A DNA stretch of 64,000 bases from assembly GCF_003412465.1 (NCBI RefSeq), contig NZ_QTJV01000006.1, positions 744,001-808,000 on the forward strand, written 5' to 3'. The translations under genes and the position numbers were made by a program. Position 1 is the first letter of the stretch, and every line of letters starts with the position of its first letter. Below, piece after piece: positions 52,653-61,939 of this stretch. The notes under the pieces were generated by a model that was not told the origin of the DNA, did not search any database, and saw only the letters and a program-made list of their open reading frames with translations. The stretch comes from Chitinophaga silvisoli (GTDB taxonomy: Bacteria; Bacteroidota; Bacteroidia; Chitinophagales; Chitinophagaceae).

Positions 52653-53414
52653 TTACAGGTAAAAATGGAAGCTATCACCTCTCAGACCGATTCTCATCGC
52701 TTCGAGGGAAATGACTTCATGTGCAGAAATATTGCCCAGGTTGGCGTTGCAACCTACTAATCGCAGGAAATACAATTGCTGATCTTTGCGTGGCGCTTCC
52801 CAGATGATATTCTCACCGGGAATCTTGGTCAGGATCTCCTGTACCAGCCCTTCTCTCACTTCCCCGGAATCACGATACAGGCCTACTGTACCCTGCTCTC
52901 TCGCTTCAGCGATTACATAAGAAGCACCGGCATCCATCTCGGACTTCATCAGTTCAATCCATTTATAAGGAGGTGTGATGTGCTCCCGGTCTTTATCTTT
53001 GGAACCTACTTCACTTAATACAGTACCTAATTTAGCCAGCTTTTCTATATACCCACATTTTTCTGCATGGGGAATATCGAGTGATCCATCGGATACTTCA
53101 AAATATTTAATACCATATTCTTTGGCTACGTTCAGGTAGTCGTCAAACTGGTTGCGGATGATAAATGCTTCGAGCAATAAGCCGCCGAAATAGACAGGTA
53201 CATTGAAGGAATGGAACAGGTCTATTTTTTCCTTCAGGTTTGGTGTCACGTATGCCGTACCGAAGGCGAGCTTTACCATGTCTACATGTGGTGATGCAAC
53301 GGATAAGAAGTCTTTAGTGTCTTGCAGGCTCAGTCCCTTGTCAGTTACCATTGTGATGCCGTAAGAACGGGGCCGTTGCGTGCGCTCTGGCATCTTGTCC
53401 AGGTTAAAGTTCAT
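52653..53414 (-). CDS. comA: Phosphosulfolactate synthase (ComA family)
   Basis: TIM-barrel enzyme of 253 residues. Seen: typical ComA segments RSYGITMVTDKGLS, DMVKLAFGT, PVYFGGLLLEAF, YFEVSDGSLDI, GASYVIAEARE, and IIWEAPRKDQQ. The family adds sulfite to phosphoenolpyruvate to give (R)-phosphosulfolactate, the first step of coenzyme M synthesis in archaea and of sulfolactate production in some bacteria. No coenzyme M genes are nearby. In Bacteroidota that make sulfonolipids, the product could feed cysteate formation (inference). Monocistronic here. Confidence 0.88.
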   Translation of the reverse strand: MNFNLDKMPERTQRPRSYGITMVTDKGLSLQDTKDFLSVASPHVDMVKLAFGTAYVTPNLKEKIDLFHSFNVPVYFGGLLLEAFIIRNQFDDYLNVAKEYGIKYFEVSDGSLDIPHAEKCGYIEKLAKLGTVLSEVGSKDKDREHITPPYKWIELMKSEMDAGASYVIAEAREQGTVGLYRDSGEVREGLVQEILTKIPGENIIWEAPRKDQQLYFLRLVGCNANLGNISAHEVISLEAMRIGLRGDSFHFYL

Positions 53415-53564
53415 TTTCCTAATTTTTTATCTTCCGGGGGCAAAGGTATTTAAAAAATCAGGACATGTGAGGGAAAGTTTTGATAGGTGGTTTGAGTTAG
53501 AATGTAAGCGTGAATGAATTCCATGCGAGATTGTGTCTTGTGTCTAAGCCGGAGGGCACTTTGA

Positions 53565-54044
53565 TTACAGGGATTGCAATTGTTTCTTTAACAGTTCGAT
53601 CTGACCGGTATGGTACATATCGTGCAGGGCAACACCGTTTATGAGGTATTTAATATCGTAATCCCTGCCGCCTACCTGGGTGTCTAAATCCTCCGGACTA
53701 AGATCGTCAATGGCTTCCAGCAGGTCTTCGTGCACGTTTTCCATGTCTTCAAGAATGATTTTCCAGCCTTTGGATGGGTCTGCTGCAAGCTCAGATACGT
53801 CGAGGGAGGCATCCTGGTCTACATCGAAGTGAACATTGCCCTGGAGTTTTTGGATGACAAATTGTTTCCAGTGAGTCATGTGTTTTACGATCGCTGCGAT
53901 TGAATTACGATGGCCCGGGGGTTGCAGAAAAGCCAGTTCGGGGGTTACACCATCAATGGCACTGCAAAAACTGACCCCTACCCAGTTGTCTCCATCATAG
54001 ATCTCGGCATATTGCTGATGGATGTCGAGGTTAAGTGATTTCAT
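53565..54044 (-). CDS. DinB-like metal-binding protein
   Basis: 159 residues forming a four-helix DinB/YfiT-type bundle. Seen: candidate metal-ligand histidines H55 (IVKHMTHW) and the pair H141/H145 (ALHDMYHTGQI), the standard DinB triad. No signal peptide. DinB-like proteins often act as divalent-metal-dependent thiol transferases or are induced by DNA damage; the specific role cannot be told. It stands alone between the ComA-like and desaturase genes. Confidence 0.85.
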   Translation of the reverse strand: MKSLNLDIHQQYAEIYDGDNWVGVSFCSAIDGVTPELAFLQPPGHRNSIAAIVKHMTHWKQFVIQKLQGNVHFDVDQDASLDVSELAADPSKGWKIILEDMENVHEDLLEAIDDLSPEDLDTQVGGRDYDIKYLINGVALHDMYHTGQIELLKKQLQSL

Positions 54045-54131
54045 AATTTGAGGTTGATGATGTAAAATACGGAGTGTGAAGGGATTTGCCTAATGATGGT
54101 GTAACATTTAATATTAAATTTTCCGGGATAA

Positions 54132-54168
54132 AAAAGGCAGTCCCGGCCGGTGACCTGGACTGCCTTTT
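54132..54168 (-). terminator. Intrinsic terminator of the sulfatase operon
   Basis: 12-bp stem AAAAGGCAGTCC / GGACTGCCTTTT with a GC-rich loop; on the minus strand it continues TTTTTTATCCC. It lies 14 bp after the stop of the last operon gene (54183). Confidence 0.9.
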
Positions 54169-54182
54169 CCGGAAAGCACCTA

Positions 54183-55091
54183 TTATGACCCCGCTACTAC
54201 CGCAGGCACCTTCTCCGGCAGGGCATCGCCTACCATAGGCCCATTTGCCGACAGCTCGCTCCCCTCCTTCTTAGACTTGAAAATAGGCCACAGGAACTGC
54301 GCATACCATTCTTCCTGCTTATAATGCTTTATACCATACCCCGAAGGATACTGGCGGGTAATAATTCCCGTACCAAAGATCAGGTCCCAGATAAAGAACA
54401 TATTGCCAAAATTCCCTTTATAATATCCTACCCCATCATCTGAAGTATCTGCATGATGCGCATGATGTGTGGCAGGTGTGGAGATCAGTCGCTCCATCAC
54501 CCAGCCAATTGGCTTCAGCCATTTAATGGTATAAAAAGGTTTGTCCCATTTAATACTGGAATGCGCCCCTGTAGTGATCAGCGCCTTTACCCCGGTCACA
54601 AACAAGACAGGATATCCCAGCCCCAGGTACACCAGTGTAGTAGTCAGATAGATCTGCGAAAAGAAGATCGTATAAATGATATTCTGCCTGCTCGCCATGG
54701 CCATACCCATATAGGGTGCTGAATGGTGCGTGCGGTGGAAGCGCCACAACCATGGCAACTGGTGATGCAACCTGTGGTACCAATACTGCGTGAGATCATC
54801 CGCTACTGCAATGATCGCAAAACCCCACCAGAAAGGCACCCATGCAAAGATATTCTTTGCCTCAGGCAGTAACCTGGGGAATAACAACAGCCCCACATAA
54901 GCCACGAAAGGCCTTACCACTATTCTCGGCACCACAAAGCATACAATGTCCAGCACCTTTTCATTTTTCGTCCAGTGATTTTCGTAGAGTCCATATGCAA
55001 ATTCGATTACACCAATGAGGAGCATGATCACTGGCAGGCCCCAGCCATTGAGATTGCGAAAGATGGTTTCAATATGTACGAGCATAAGCAT
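54183..55091 (-). CDS. Sterol desaturase / fatty-acid hydroxylase superfamily membrane protein
   Basis: Membrane di-iron oxygenase of 302 residues. Seen: several membrane helices and the histidine boxes HRLHH (106-110), HRTHH (119-123) and HHAHH (209-213), expected to bind two irons. The family hydroxylates or desaturates lipids, sterols or carotenoids. The start is fixed by translational coupling: the stop TAA of the 52-residue peptide upstream overlaps this ATG (TAATG). It is the last gene of the SusC-SusD-sulfatase operon. The lipid or sterol substrate is unknown. Confidence 0.9.
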   Translation of the reverse strand: MLMLVHIETIFRNLNGWGLPVIMLLIGVIEFAYGLYENHWTKNEKVLDIVCFVVPRIVVRPFVAYVGLLLFPRLLPEAKNIFAWVPFWWGFAIIAVADDLTQYWYHRLHHQLPWLWRFHRTHHSAPYMGMAMASRQNIIYTIFFSQIYLTTTLVYLGLGYPVLFVTGVKALITTGAHSSIKWDKPFYTIKWLKPIGWVMERLISTPATHHAHHADTSDDGVGYYKGNFGNMFFIWDLIFGTGIITRQYPSGYGIKHYKQEEWYAQFLWPIFKSKKEGSELSANGPMVGDALPEKVPAVVAGS

Positions 55092-55249
55092 TATTTTTGA
55101 ATAGTTGTTGAATTGGGTTTATCCTTCCATGGGCGCTGACCGCTTATCTTAAATGACAATAGCATCAGCACTACCGGCAAAGCATAAATGAAGATGCTGA
55201 TGATCACATCTCTCAATATGCGCTTCTGTGTGACTACAGGTGTTTTCAT
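55091..55249 (-). CDS. Small single-TM membrane peptide (52 aa)
   Basis: Not recognised by family. 52 residues: basic N terminus (MKTPVVTQKRILR), one hydrophobic helix (about 15-34), a short exported or cytoplasmic tail ending KDKPNSTTIQK. It lies 14 bp after the 40-residue peptide gene and its TAA overlaps the ATG of the desaturase (TAATG). This coupling and the otherwise gapless packing of the operon argue strongly that it is translated. It may be an accessory subunit of the membrane oxygenase (inference). Confidence 0.72.
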   Translation of the reverse strand: MKTPVVTQKRILRDVIISIFIYALPVVLMLLSFKISGQRPWKDKPNSTTIQK

Positions 55250-55263
55250 ACCCTATGTTTTTT

Positions 55264-55386
55264 TTAGTTAGACAATAAATACCTTACCAGCCATAATAAG
55301 AGACCGATAATCGTGAGCGGAATGAGGAAAATGATAATGCCCACTATGATCTTTCTAATAAGTAATAGTATGTCCTGGACTACCAT
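55264..55386 (-). CDS. Small single-TM membrane peptide (40 aa)
   Basis: Not recognised by family. 40 residues, almost entirely one long hydrophobic stretch (about 14-36) with a few charged residues near the start (DILLLIRK) and R37 near the end. ATG begins 2 bp after the sulfatase stop (TAATCATG), and the next small gene follows after 14 bp. Position in the operon and a proper hydrophobic helix support coding; the short length limits certainty. Confidence 0.6.
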   Translation of the reverse strand: MVVQDILLLIRKIIVGIIIFLIPLTIIGLLLWLVRYLLSN

Positions 55387-55388
55387 GA

Positions 55389-57212
55389 TTATCGTTTTAT
55401 TTTCTGTGCGTTAATTAATTTCCCGGTAAATACATCTTCCCAGTCTATGAATGGATAGATGTGGTACCTCTTCGCATCTTCTTCAAACTGTTGCTTTAAC
55501 TCAGCCAGCTTTTCCGGGTACTTCTTAGCGAGGTTGTTTTGCTCATTGAAATCTTCATTCAGGTTATAGAGTTCCCATTCCTCCTTGTCATAATCTCTCT
55601 TTACCTCGTGTCGGGTATCTGCAAATTCATTCAGGTCTATGAAGTCAGGATGATGTGCTACTGCTGCTTTCCAGCCATCTTTGTAGACCGCGCGGGACCC
55701 GAAGATGTAGTAGTATTGTTCATTGTGACGGGATGCTGCTTTCGCATTGTCAAATGAGTAAGCCAGTGAGGTACCCTGCAATGTATCCTGTTTGATACCT
55801 CTGATAGACTCAGGGAAAGGTACGCCTGTCACTTCGAGGGTAGTAGGCAGGATGTCTGTCACGTAGCCATATTGCGTACGCAGGGCACCTTTGTCTGTGA
55901 TCTTTTTAGGATAGAATACGATGAGCGGGTTGCGGGTACCACCTTCTGCATGTGCATCCTGTTTCCAGAATTTGAAAGGTGTGTTGGTGGCCTGCGCCCA
56001 TCCTAAAGGATAGTTTGCATCAGACTCCGGCGTGCCAATGAGGGCGATGTTTTCTTCATTGTACTTAGCAATTTCCGCACGGGTCAGGTTTTTATTGCCA
56101 CGGGGTGTTTGTTTGGCACTCACGACTCCTTCGTCAGTACCCTCTTTGCTGGCACCGTTATCGCCTATCACCACATAAATGAGGGTATTGTCCAGCTGGT
56201 TGATACTCTTCAGGTAATTTACCACGCGACCCACCTGGTAGTCGGTGTAGGTAAGGTATGCGGCGTAGACTTCGAAGAAGCGGGCATAGAGTTTCTGTTC
56301 ATCAGGGCTAAGGCTGTTCCATGCCTTGATGCGCGGGTTGCGTGCAGGCAGGGTGGCATTGGCAGGAATGATGCCCAGCCTCTTCTGGTTGGCAAATACT
56401 TTCTGACGGTATACATCCCAGCCATCATCGAATTGCCCTTTGTACTTATCGCGCCAGTCAGCTGGCACCTGGTGGGGTGCATGGGTAGCTGCAGGTGCAT
56501 AATAGAGGAAGAATGGCTTGCCGGGTGCTGCCTTTTGCTGGCGGGCTATGTAGCTGATAGCTTTGTCAGTAAGCTGTTCACTGAAGTGCCGGCCATCGGG
56601 TTGAATGTTTACGTTGTCTTCTGCGAGGGCTGGTTTATACTGGTCTGTTTGTGAGCCCAGGAAACCAAAGAAATGTTCGAATCCTTTGCCGGAAGGCCAG
56701 TAGTCAAAAGGGCCGGCATTGGAAGTATCTTCATCCGGTGTCACACCATACTTACCTACAGCAAAGGTATTGTAGCCTGCATTCTTCAGCACCTCAGCAA
56801 TAGTACCTGAGGAGCTGGGAATACGACCATCCCAGCCGGGGAAACCTGCTGATGAGAAGTAGTGTGCAAATCCACCCATGTGTACAAAATGCTGGTTCCT
56901 GCCAGTCAGCAGTGCAGCACGGGTAGGTGCACAGATTGCAGCTGTATGGAAGTTGGTATAGCGAAGACCGTTAGCCGCCAGGCTATCGAAAGTTGGCGTG
57001 TTGATTAAACCACCAAATGCACTGCTGGCACCAAAACCCACATCATCTAACAATACAAGCAATACGTTGGGAGCGCCTTGTGGCGGGCGTACAGGTGCTG
57101 GCCACCACTCTTTGGATTCAGCGAGCGTGCGGCCTACAGTGCCCTGATAAGTTTGAGCCGTTGCAGCGAGCGAAGAGAGAATGACAGCAGCGGCTAAAAA
57201 TTGTTTTTTCAT
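55389..57212 (-). CDS. Exported arylsulfatase-type sulfatase (formylglycine, Cys type)
   Basis: 607 residues with a signal peptide (1-20). Seen: metal-binding LLDDVGFG (D56, D57), the Cys-type sulfatase signature C94-A-P-T-R98 followed by AALLTGR, then GKYG, HAPHQVP and the late metal site GDNGAS. C94 must be converted to formylglycine by a maturase that is not encoded here. Family S1, S1_4-like by appearance (uncertain). It follows SusD by 19 bp. It would remove sulfate esters from a ligand imported or captured by the SusC/SusD pair. Confidence 0.93.
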   Translation of the reverse strand: MKKQFLAAAVILSSLAATAQTYQGTVGRTLAESKEWWPAPVRPPQGAPNVLLVLLDDVGFGASSAFGGLINTPTFDSLAANGLRYTNFHTAAICAPTRAALLTGRNQHFVHMGGFAHYFSSAGFPGWDGRIPSSSGTIAEVLKNAGYNTFAVGKYGVTPDEDTSNAGPFDYWPSGKGFEHFFGFLGSQTDQYKPALAEDNVNIQPDGRHFSEQLTDKAISYIARQQKAAPGKPFFLYYAPAATHAPHQVPADWRDKYKGQFDDGWDVYRQKVFANQKRLGIIPANATLPARNPRIKAWNSLSPDEQKLYARFFEVYAAYLTYTDYQVGRVVNYLKSINQLDNTLIYVVIGDNGASKEGTDEGVVSAKQTPRGNKNLTRAEIAKYNEENIALIGTPESDANYPLGWAQATNTPFKFWKQDAHAEGGTRNPLIVFYPKKITDKGALRTQYGYVTDILPTTLEVTGVPFPESIRGIKQDTLQGTSLAYSFDNAKAASRHNEQYYYIFGSRAVYKDGWKAAVAHHPDFIDLNEFADTRHEVKRDYDKEEWELYNLNEDFNEQNNLAKKYPEKLAELKQQFEEDAKRYHIYPFIDWEDVFTGKLINAQKIKR

Positions 57213-57231
57213 TGCTGGAGTTTTGTGATTT

Positions 57232-58683
57232 TTACCAACCTGGATTTTGCGTTAGTTGATTATTAAGATCGATTTCTGATTGTGGAATCGGGTAGAGTGT
57301 ATCTTTGACAGCTGCGCCTGTCTTGGCAGGGTATTTCTTCAGCGCATCGTACAGGTAAGTACCTCCCCTTCTCGCTAAGTCAAACCAGCGATTACCTTCC
57401 TGGATGAATTCCTTTCTTCTTTCAAGAAATACGGAGTCACGAAAATCGGCCTGATTCAGACCCGGGGTGAGATTACTGATCTTTGCCCTCGCCCTTACCT
57501 GGTTGATGGCGGCATAGGCATCAGCGGTAGGACCATTGATTTCGTTCAATACTTCCGCCTGCATCAGCAGTACATCTGCATAGCGGATCACCGGGTAGTT
57601 GATCCCACTGATGTTCTGATTCGTCAATGGAGAGATGGAGTAGTCGATGAACTTAGCGAAACGTGCTGCACCAAATTGTACATACTTGCCGGTGGCGGCA
57701 TTGTACAGCTGTGTAAAGAAGGTGACATCGCGACGGGTATCGAAGCTGGCGAACAACTGGTACAGACTACTGTCCGAAGGCTGATCGCCGGGATATACGG
57801 CAGGATTGAAGGAGCCGAAATTACATACGCTGAGGGAGTTCGTACTATTCTTAGCGCCGAGATTCGTTCCGAACTGCACAGAGAAAATATGCTCTTTGCC
57901 ATTCTTGGTTGCCTGCTGGAATACATCAAGGAAACTATCAAATAAGGCATAGCCATAACCGCCATTGATCACTGACTGCAATTCAGCGGCTGCTTTTGAC
58001 CATTCTCTCCGGGTGAGATAGACCTTGGCGAGAATAGCATGTGCGGCACCACTGGTGGCACGGCCGACATCTGCACCGGTATATGTTTTCGGCAATAAGG
58101 TAGCTTCATTCAGATCTGAAATAATCTGTGCATAGATGCTATCTTTCGGACTGCGTTTGATCTTTTGTGCATTCACGTCTGTGCTGGTAGGATCATGCAG
58201 TACCAGCGGGGCATCGCCCCAGAGACGTACAATATTAAAGTAGAGTAAGCCCCGGATAAACTTCGCTTCACGCACCAGTCTTGCACGCAGGGTCGTATCG
58301 AAATCGATACCAGCAATATTGTCGATAGCCACATTTGCACGGCTGATACCGAAGTAATGCTGTTGCCAGTTCTTCTTGATACGGTCATTGGCCGGCACGT
58401 AGGTAGCAGTACCTAATGCACGTACGTCCGGGTTGGTATTGGATGGACTATAGATCTGGTCATCGCTGCCATTGCCGGTCAGGAGGTTCAGGTTACGGCC
58501 ATAAATGACGAAGTCACCGGCGGCATCGGTATTGAGTGTGCTGTATACCGCAGATACTGCGGAGATAGCGTCTGACTGTGTCTTATAGAATTGCGATGCC
58601 GTGACGAGCGCGTTCGGATCTTCCTCCAGCTTGTTGCACGCTGCAGCGAAGAGTAAAGAAAATATAAGGAGTGATTTTTTCAT
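57232..58683 (-). CDS. SusD/RagB-family outer-membrane lipoprotein
   Basis: 483 residues: lipoprotein signal with lipobox AAAC (C16), SusD N-terminal region (YFNIVRLWGDAPLVLHDPTS) and C-terminal signature YPIPQSEIDLNNQLTQNPGW. It is the surface ligand-binding partner of the SusC transporter 11 bp upstream. The co-transcribed sulfatase suggests a sulfated ligand (inference). Complete and typical. Confidence 0.95.
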   Translation of the reverse strand: MKKSLLIFSLLFAAACNKLEEDPNALVTASQFYKTQSDAISAVSAVYSTLNTDAAGDFVIYGRNLNLLTGNGSDDQIYSPSNTNPDVRALGTATYVPANDRIKKNWQQHYFGISRANVAIDNIAGIDFDTTLRARLVREAKFIRGLLYFNIVRLWGDAPLVLHDPTSTDVNAQKIKRSPKDSIYAQIISDLNEATLLPKTYTGADVGRATSGAAHAILAKVYLTRREWSKAAAELQSVINGGYGYALFDSFLDVFQQATKNGKEHIFSVQFGTNLGAKNSTNSLSVCNFGSFNPAVYPGDQPSDSSLYQLFASFDTRRDVTFFTQLYNAATGKYVQFGAARFAKFIDYSISPLTNQNISGINYPVIRYADVLLMQAEVLNEINGPTADAYAAINQVRARAKISNLTPGLNQADFRDSVFLERRKEFIQEGNRWFDLARRGGTYLYDALKKYPAKTGAAVKDTLYPIPQSEIDLNNQLTQNPGW

Positions 58684-58694
58684 GATTGCTATTT

Positions 58695-61600
58695 TTAGAA
58701 TGTCAGATTCAGGCCGGCCAGGAAACCTTTTGTGCTGGGATAGGCACCGTAGTCAATCCCCTGCTTGGTATTGTCACTATCAAAGAAATTGACTTCGGGA
58801 TCGAGGCCGGTGTATTTGGTCCATGTCCAGATGTTCTGGGCTGTGACATAGACCCTGAGCTGACTGATATGTAACTGGCGCAGTACATCGCGTGGGATGG
58901 AGTAGCCTAAGGACAGTGTTTTCAGTTTTACGTAAGAACCATCTTCTACATACCTGTCGGTCACCTGTGCCACAGGTGCATTGGTGGCTTTCGCTACCTT
59001 CCCGTTTGGATTACCTGCACTATACCTGTCCAGCAGCGTGGCAGAGGCATTCAGGGACAGGGTGGGAATTTCCAGTTTCTGCTGCAGGAAGTTGAAGATC
59101 TTATTGCCATAAGAACCCTGGAAGAAGAAAGACAGGTCAAAGCCTTTGTAAGCAAGGGTATTGGAAAGGCCGAAGGTAAACTTAGGCTGTGCGCTGCCCA
59201 GGTAATGTTTATCAGCAGTTGTAATGGTACCATCCCCATTTGTATCTACATATTTGGTATCACCTACCTGCTGAGATACACCTGTGAGGTAAGGTACGCC
59301 CTTCGCTACATCAGCATCCGTGAGCAAGCCGGCGGTATTATACCCCCAGAAGCTACCTACAGGCAAACCTACTTTTACAATCACAGGTGATACATAGCCT
59401 GTAGGTGCCAGCGGGTAGTAGTAATCCGTACCCGGCCCGAGGTTCAGGATCTTATTTTTATTCACAGCAAAGACAGCGGTGGTCTTCCAGCTGAAAGCAC
59501 TGTTTTTAATATTGTCAGAAGAGAGGCTCAGTTCTATCCCTTTGTTTTCTACGCTGCCCACATTTTCCAACACGCTGGAATAACCGGAATAGAGCGGGAA
59601 TGGTACATTCAGCAGCAGGTCTGTCGTCTTCTTGTAATAGGCATCGAAGGTAAAGGTGAGGCGATTATCCAGGAAACCTGCATCAAGGCCGACGTTGTAC
59701 TGTGTAGTCGTTTCCCATTTCAGATCCGGGTTAGCAATCTGCGTAGGGGCGATACCGGTAACCAGGGTACCATTGAAGTAATAATTGCTGGGAGACAATG
59801 CTGCCAGTGAACTATATGGCGGTACTTCCGAGTTGCCTGTGCGGCCTACAGAAGCACGAACCTTCAGGTCATTCACAATACTACTGGCAGGACGGAAGAA
59901 GTTTTCCCTGCCTGCATTCCAGGAGAAACCAAGGGATGGGAAATACCCCCACCTGTTGTTCTTACCCAGTTTGGAAGAGCCATCTGCACGGATGGAGATC
60001 GTTACATTGTATTTATGGTTGTAAGAATAATTGGCTCTTGCCAGGTATGAGTTCAATGAAGACTCATGTGCATCGGAAGTAGAGAGTACCGCAGTACCTG
60101 CATAGTTCAGGTTATTGAAGGTGGTGAGGTCATTGGGAAACTTTTGTGCACTGGCTACGGCCGACTGATCTTCCTGGTGCTGGGTAGTATACCCTGCCAG
60201 TACATTCAGGAAGTGCTTATCGCTAATCGTATGGTCCCAGGTAAGGGTATTTTCATTGATCCAGGTGCTGGCGGCAATGCTACCTACGGACGCAAAACCC
60301 TGTGAAGAATAACCAGTGCTGCTGCCGCCCGGAGAACCTGCATAGCTGGGTGAATAATAATTCTGTTTGGTATTAATGAGGTCTGTACCGCCTGTCACTT
60401 TAAGCGTCAGGTCTTTGAGGATCTTATATTCTGCAGAGGCGTTGCCGAGAATACGGCGGATATAAGTACGGTTGATCGTTGACTTAAAATCCTGGATAGG
60501 GTTCGTTGGAATAGAAGAATAAGGGCTGGCTGTATAGTAAGTACCATCTGCATTGTAGACTGGGACTACAGGCGATACCTGCAATAGATTGGCGAAGGCT
60601 GTGTTCTGGAAGTTGATGCTGTTATATGCGTTACCAAAGAGTTTATCTTCGATGGACTGGCTACCGAAAATGTTGGCAGAGACTTTCAGTTTGTCTCCGA
60701 TATTTCTTTCATAATTGATTCTGCCTGAGTAACGTTTGAAACCGGTGTTCACAACGATACCATCCTGGTTGAAGTAGTTGCCGGAGATGAGGTACCGGGA
60801 TTTATCATCACCACCGGATACGGAGAGTTCATGGTTCTGAATGGGACCTTTGCGGAGAGCGGCAGATTGCCAGTCGGTACCTTCGCCCAGGGCAGCGATG
60901 GCGGAGTCACTGTAGGTCTTGGCGCTGCCGGTGCTTACATTCACATCATTGATCAGTGAGGCCCATTGAGCGGCATTGAGGAGATGGAGTTTTTTACGCA
61001 CCTGTTGCTGGCCGAAGTAGGTGCTGTAGCTGATTTCGTCACGGCCACGCTTCCCACGTTTGGTAGTGATCACCACTACCCCGTTTGCACCCCGGGAGCC
61101 ATAGATGGCAGTGGCTGAAGCATCTTTGAGGATTTCGATACTTTCTATATCGCTGGGATTGATGGTAGAAAGGGCGTTTACACCGACACCGTTGGAGGCA
61201 CCGGTATTTACATTATCATTGTTATTATATATAATGAAGCCGTCGATGACGTAGAGGGGGGCATTACCAAAGCTGATAGAGTTACCGCCCCTGACGCGGA
61301 TGGTAGCGGTGGCACCGGGTGCACCTGAGCTCTGGGTGACGTTGATACCGGGTACGGAACCCTGAAGCAGGTTATCGAAAGAGGCAGCGGGTTGTGACAG
61401 CAGCCCTTTGTTCACACTGGCAACAGCACCCGTCAGGTCGCTTTTGCGCTGTGTACCATAACCTACCACTACGACCTCGTTGAGCTGGCTTTCATTTTCT
61501 ACCAGCGAGATGGTGAGTGGAGAGCTGGTGGCATCTATTTCCTGTTTTTTATAACCTATATAAACGGCTTCGAGTACGTAGGGGAGCCTTTGTCCTGTTT

Positions 61601-61811
61601 TGAAGAAGAACTTTCCTTTGTTGTCAGTAAGTACCTGGTTGGTGGTACCCTTGATTCTTACCAAAGCCCCAATGAGTGGGGTTTGGGACTTACTGTCGAC
61701 GACAATGCCGGTGAGTGTGGAGTTGATGACTGGTTCATTCACTGTTTGAGCATACGACGTTACAGGTGCTAATCCCAGGGTGAGTGAGATGAGCAAGAGA
61801 ACTTTTTTCAT
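58695..61811 (-). CDS. SusC/RagA-family TonB-dependent transporter
   Basis: 1038 residues: signal peptide (1-21), carboxypeptidase-regulatory-like domain (about 32-112), plug with VVVGYGTQRKSDLTGAVASV and the hallmark GSRGANGVVVITTKRG, and a C-terminal barrel ending in KGFLAGLNLTF. Unlike the SusC at 9.1-12.3 kb, it lacks an STN domain, in line with the absence of a sigma/FecR pair. Regulation is probably through its own promoter and long leader (about 366 nt). First gene of the sulfatase operon. Confidence 0.95.
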   Translation of the reverse strand: MKKVLLLISLTLGLAPVTSYAQTVNEPVINSTLTGIVVDSKSQTPLIGALVRIKGTTNQVLTDNKGKFFFKTGQRLPYVLEAVYIGYKKQEIDATSSPLTISLVENESQLNEVVVVGYGTQRKSDLTGAVASVNKGLLSQPAASFDNLLQGSVPGINVTQSSGAPGATATIRVRGGNSISFGNAPLYVIDGFIIYNNNDNVNTGASNGVGVNALSTINPSDIESIEILKDASATAIYGSRGANGVVVITTKRGKRGRDEISYSTYFGQQQVRKKLHLLNAAQWASLINDVNVSTGSAKTYSDSAIAALGEGTDWQSAALRKGPIQNHELSVSGGDDKSRYLISGNYFNQDGIVVNTGFKRYSGRINYERNIGDKLKVSANIFGSQSIEDKLFGNAYNSINFQNTAFANLLQVSPVVPVYNADGTYYTASPYSSIPTNPIQDFKSTINRTYIRRILGNASAEYKILKDLTLKVTGGTDLINTKQNYYSPSYAGSPGGSSTGYSSQGFASVGSIAASTWINENTLTWDHTISDKHFLNVLAGYTTQHQEDQSAVASAQKFPNDLTTFNNLNYAGTAVLSTSDAHESSLNSYLARANYSYNHKYNVTISIRADGSSKLGKNNRWGYFPSLGFSWNAGRENFFRPASSIVNDLKVRASVGRTGNSEVPPYSSLAALSPSNYYFNGTLVTGIAPTQIANPDLKWETTTQYNVGLDAGFLDNRLTFTFDAYYKKTTDLLLNVPFPLYSGYSSVLENVGSVENKGIELSLSSDNIKNSAFSWKTTAVFAVNKNKILNLGPGTDYYYPLAPTGYVSPVIVKVGLPVGSFWGYNTAGLLTDADVAKGVPYLTGVSQQVGDTKYVDTNGDGTITTADKHYLGSAQPKFTFGLSNTLAYKGFDLSFFFQGSYGNKIFNFLQQKLEIPTLSLNASATLLDRYSAGNPNGKVAKATNAPVAQVTDRYVEDGSYVKLKTLSLGYSIPRDVLRQLHISQLRVYVTAQNIWTWTKYTGLDPEVNFFDSDNTKQGIDYGAYPSTKGFLAGLNLTF

Positions 61812-61825
61812 TAAATTTGTAGTTA

Positions 61826-61939
61826 GCGATTAGAAAATAAGGTGCCTGCCCAGCGATGAGAGTCGTTGAGTGGTGCGATAACGAGCCTTGTTAAAATCCG
61901 GCCGGTGACTGTTCCCGCAGTTACCGGCTTTCTTTTTTT
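61826..61939 (+). ncRNA. Candidate cis-antisense RNA opposite the susC leader
   Basis: A TAAATTTG box (fits TAnnTTTG) lies on the plus strand at 61812-61819, and an intrinsic terminator ends at 61939. That would delimit a transcript of about 114 nt antisense to the susC 5' leader. Cis-antisense RNAs of susC leaders are known in Bacteroides fragilis. There is no TTG at -33, so the promoter is weak evidence. Confidence 0.35.
61901..61939 (+). terminator. Terminator-like hairpin on plus strand
   Basis: GCCGGTGACT, 8-base loop, AGTTACCGGC (one G-T pair) followed by TTTCTTTTTTT. It has a clear rho-independent form on the plus strand although no plus-strand gene precedes it. Confidence 0.75.
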
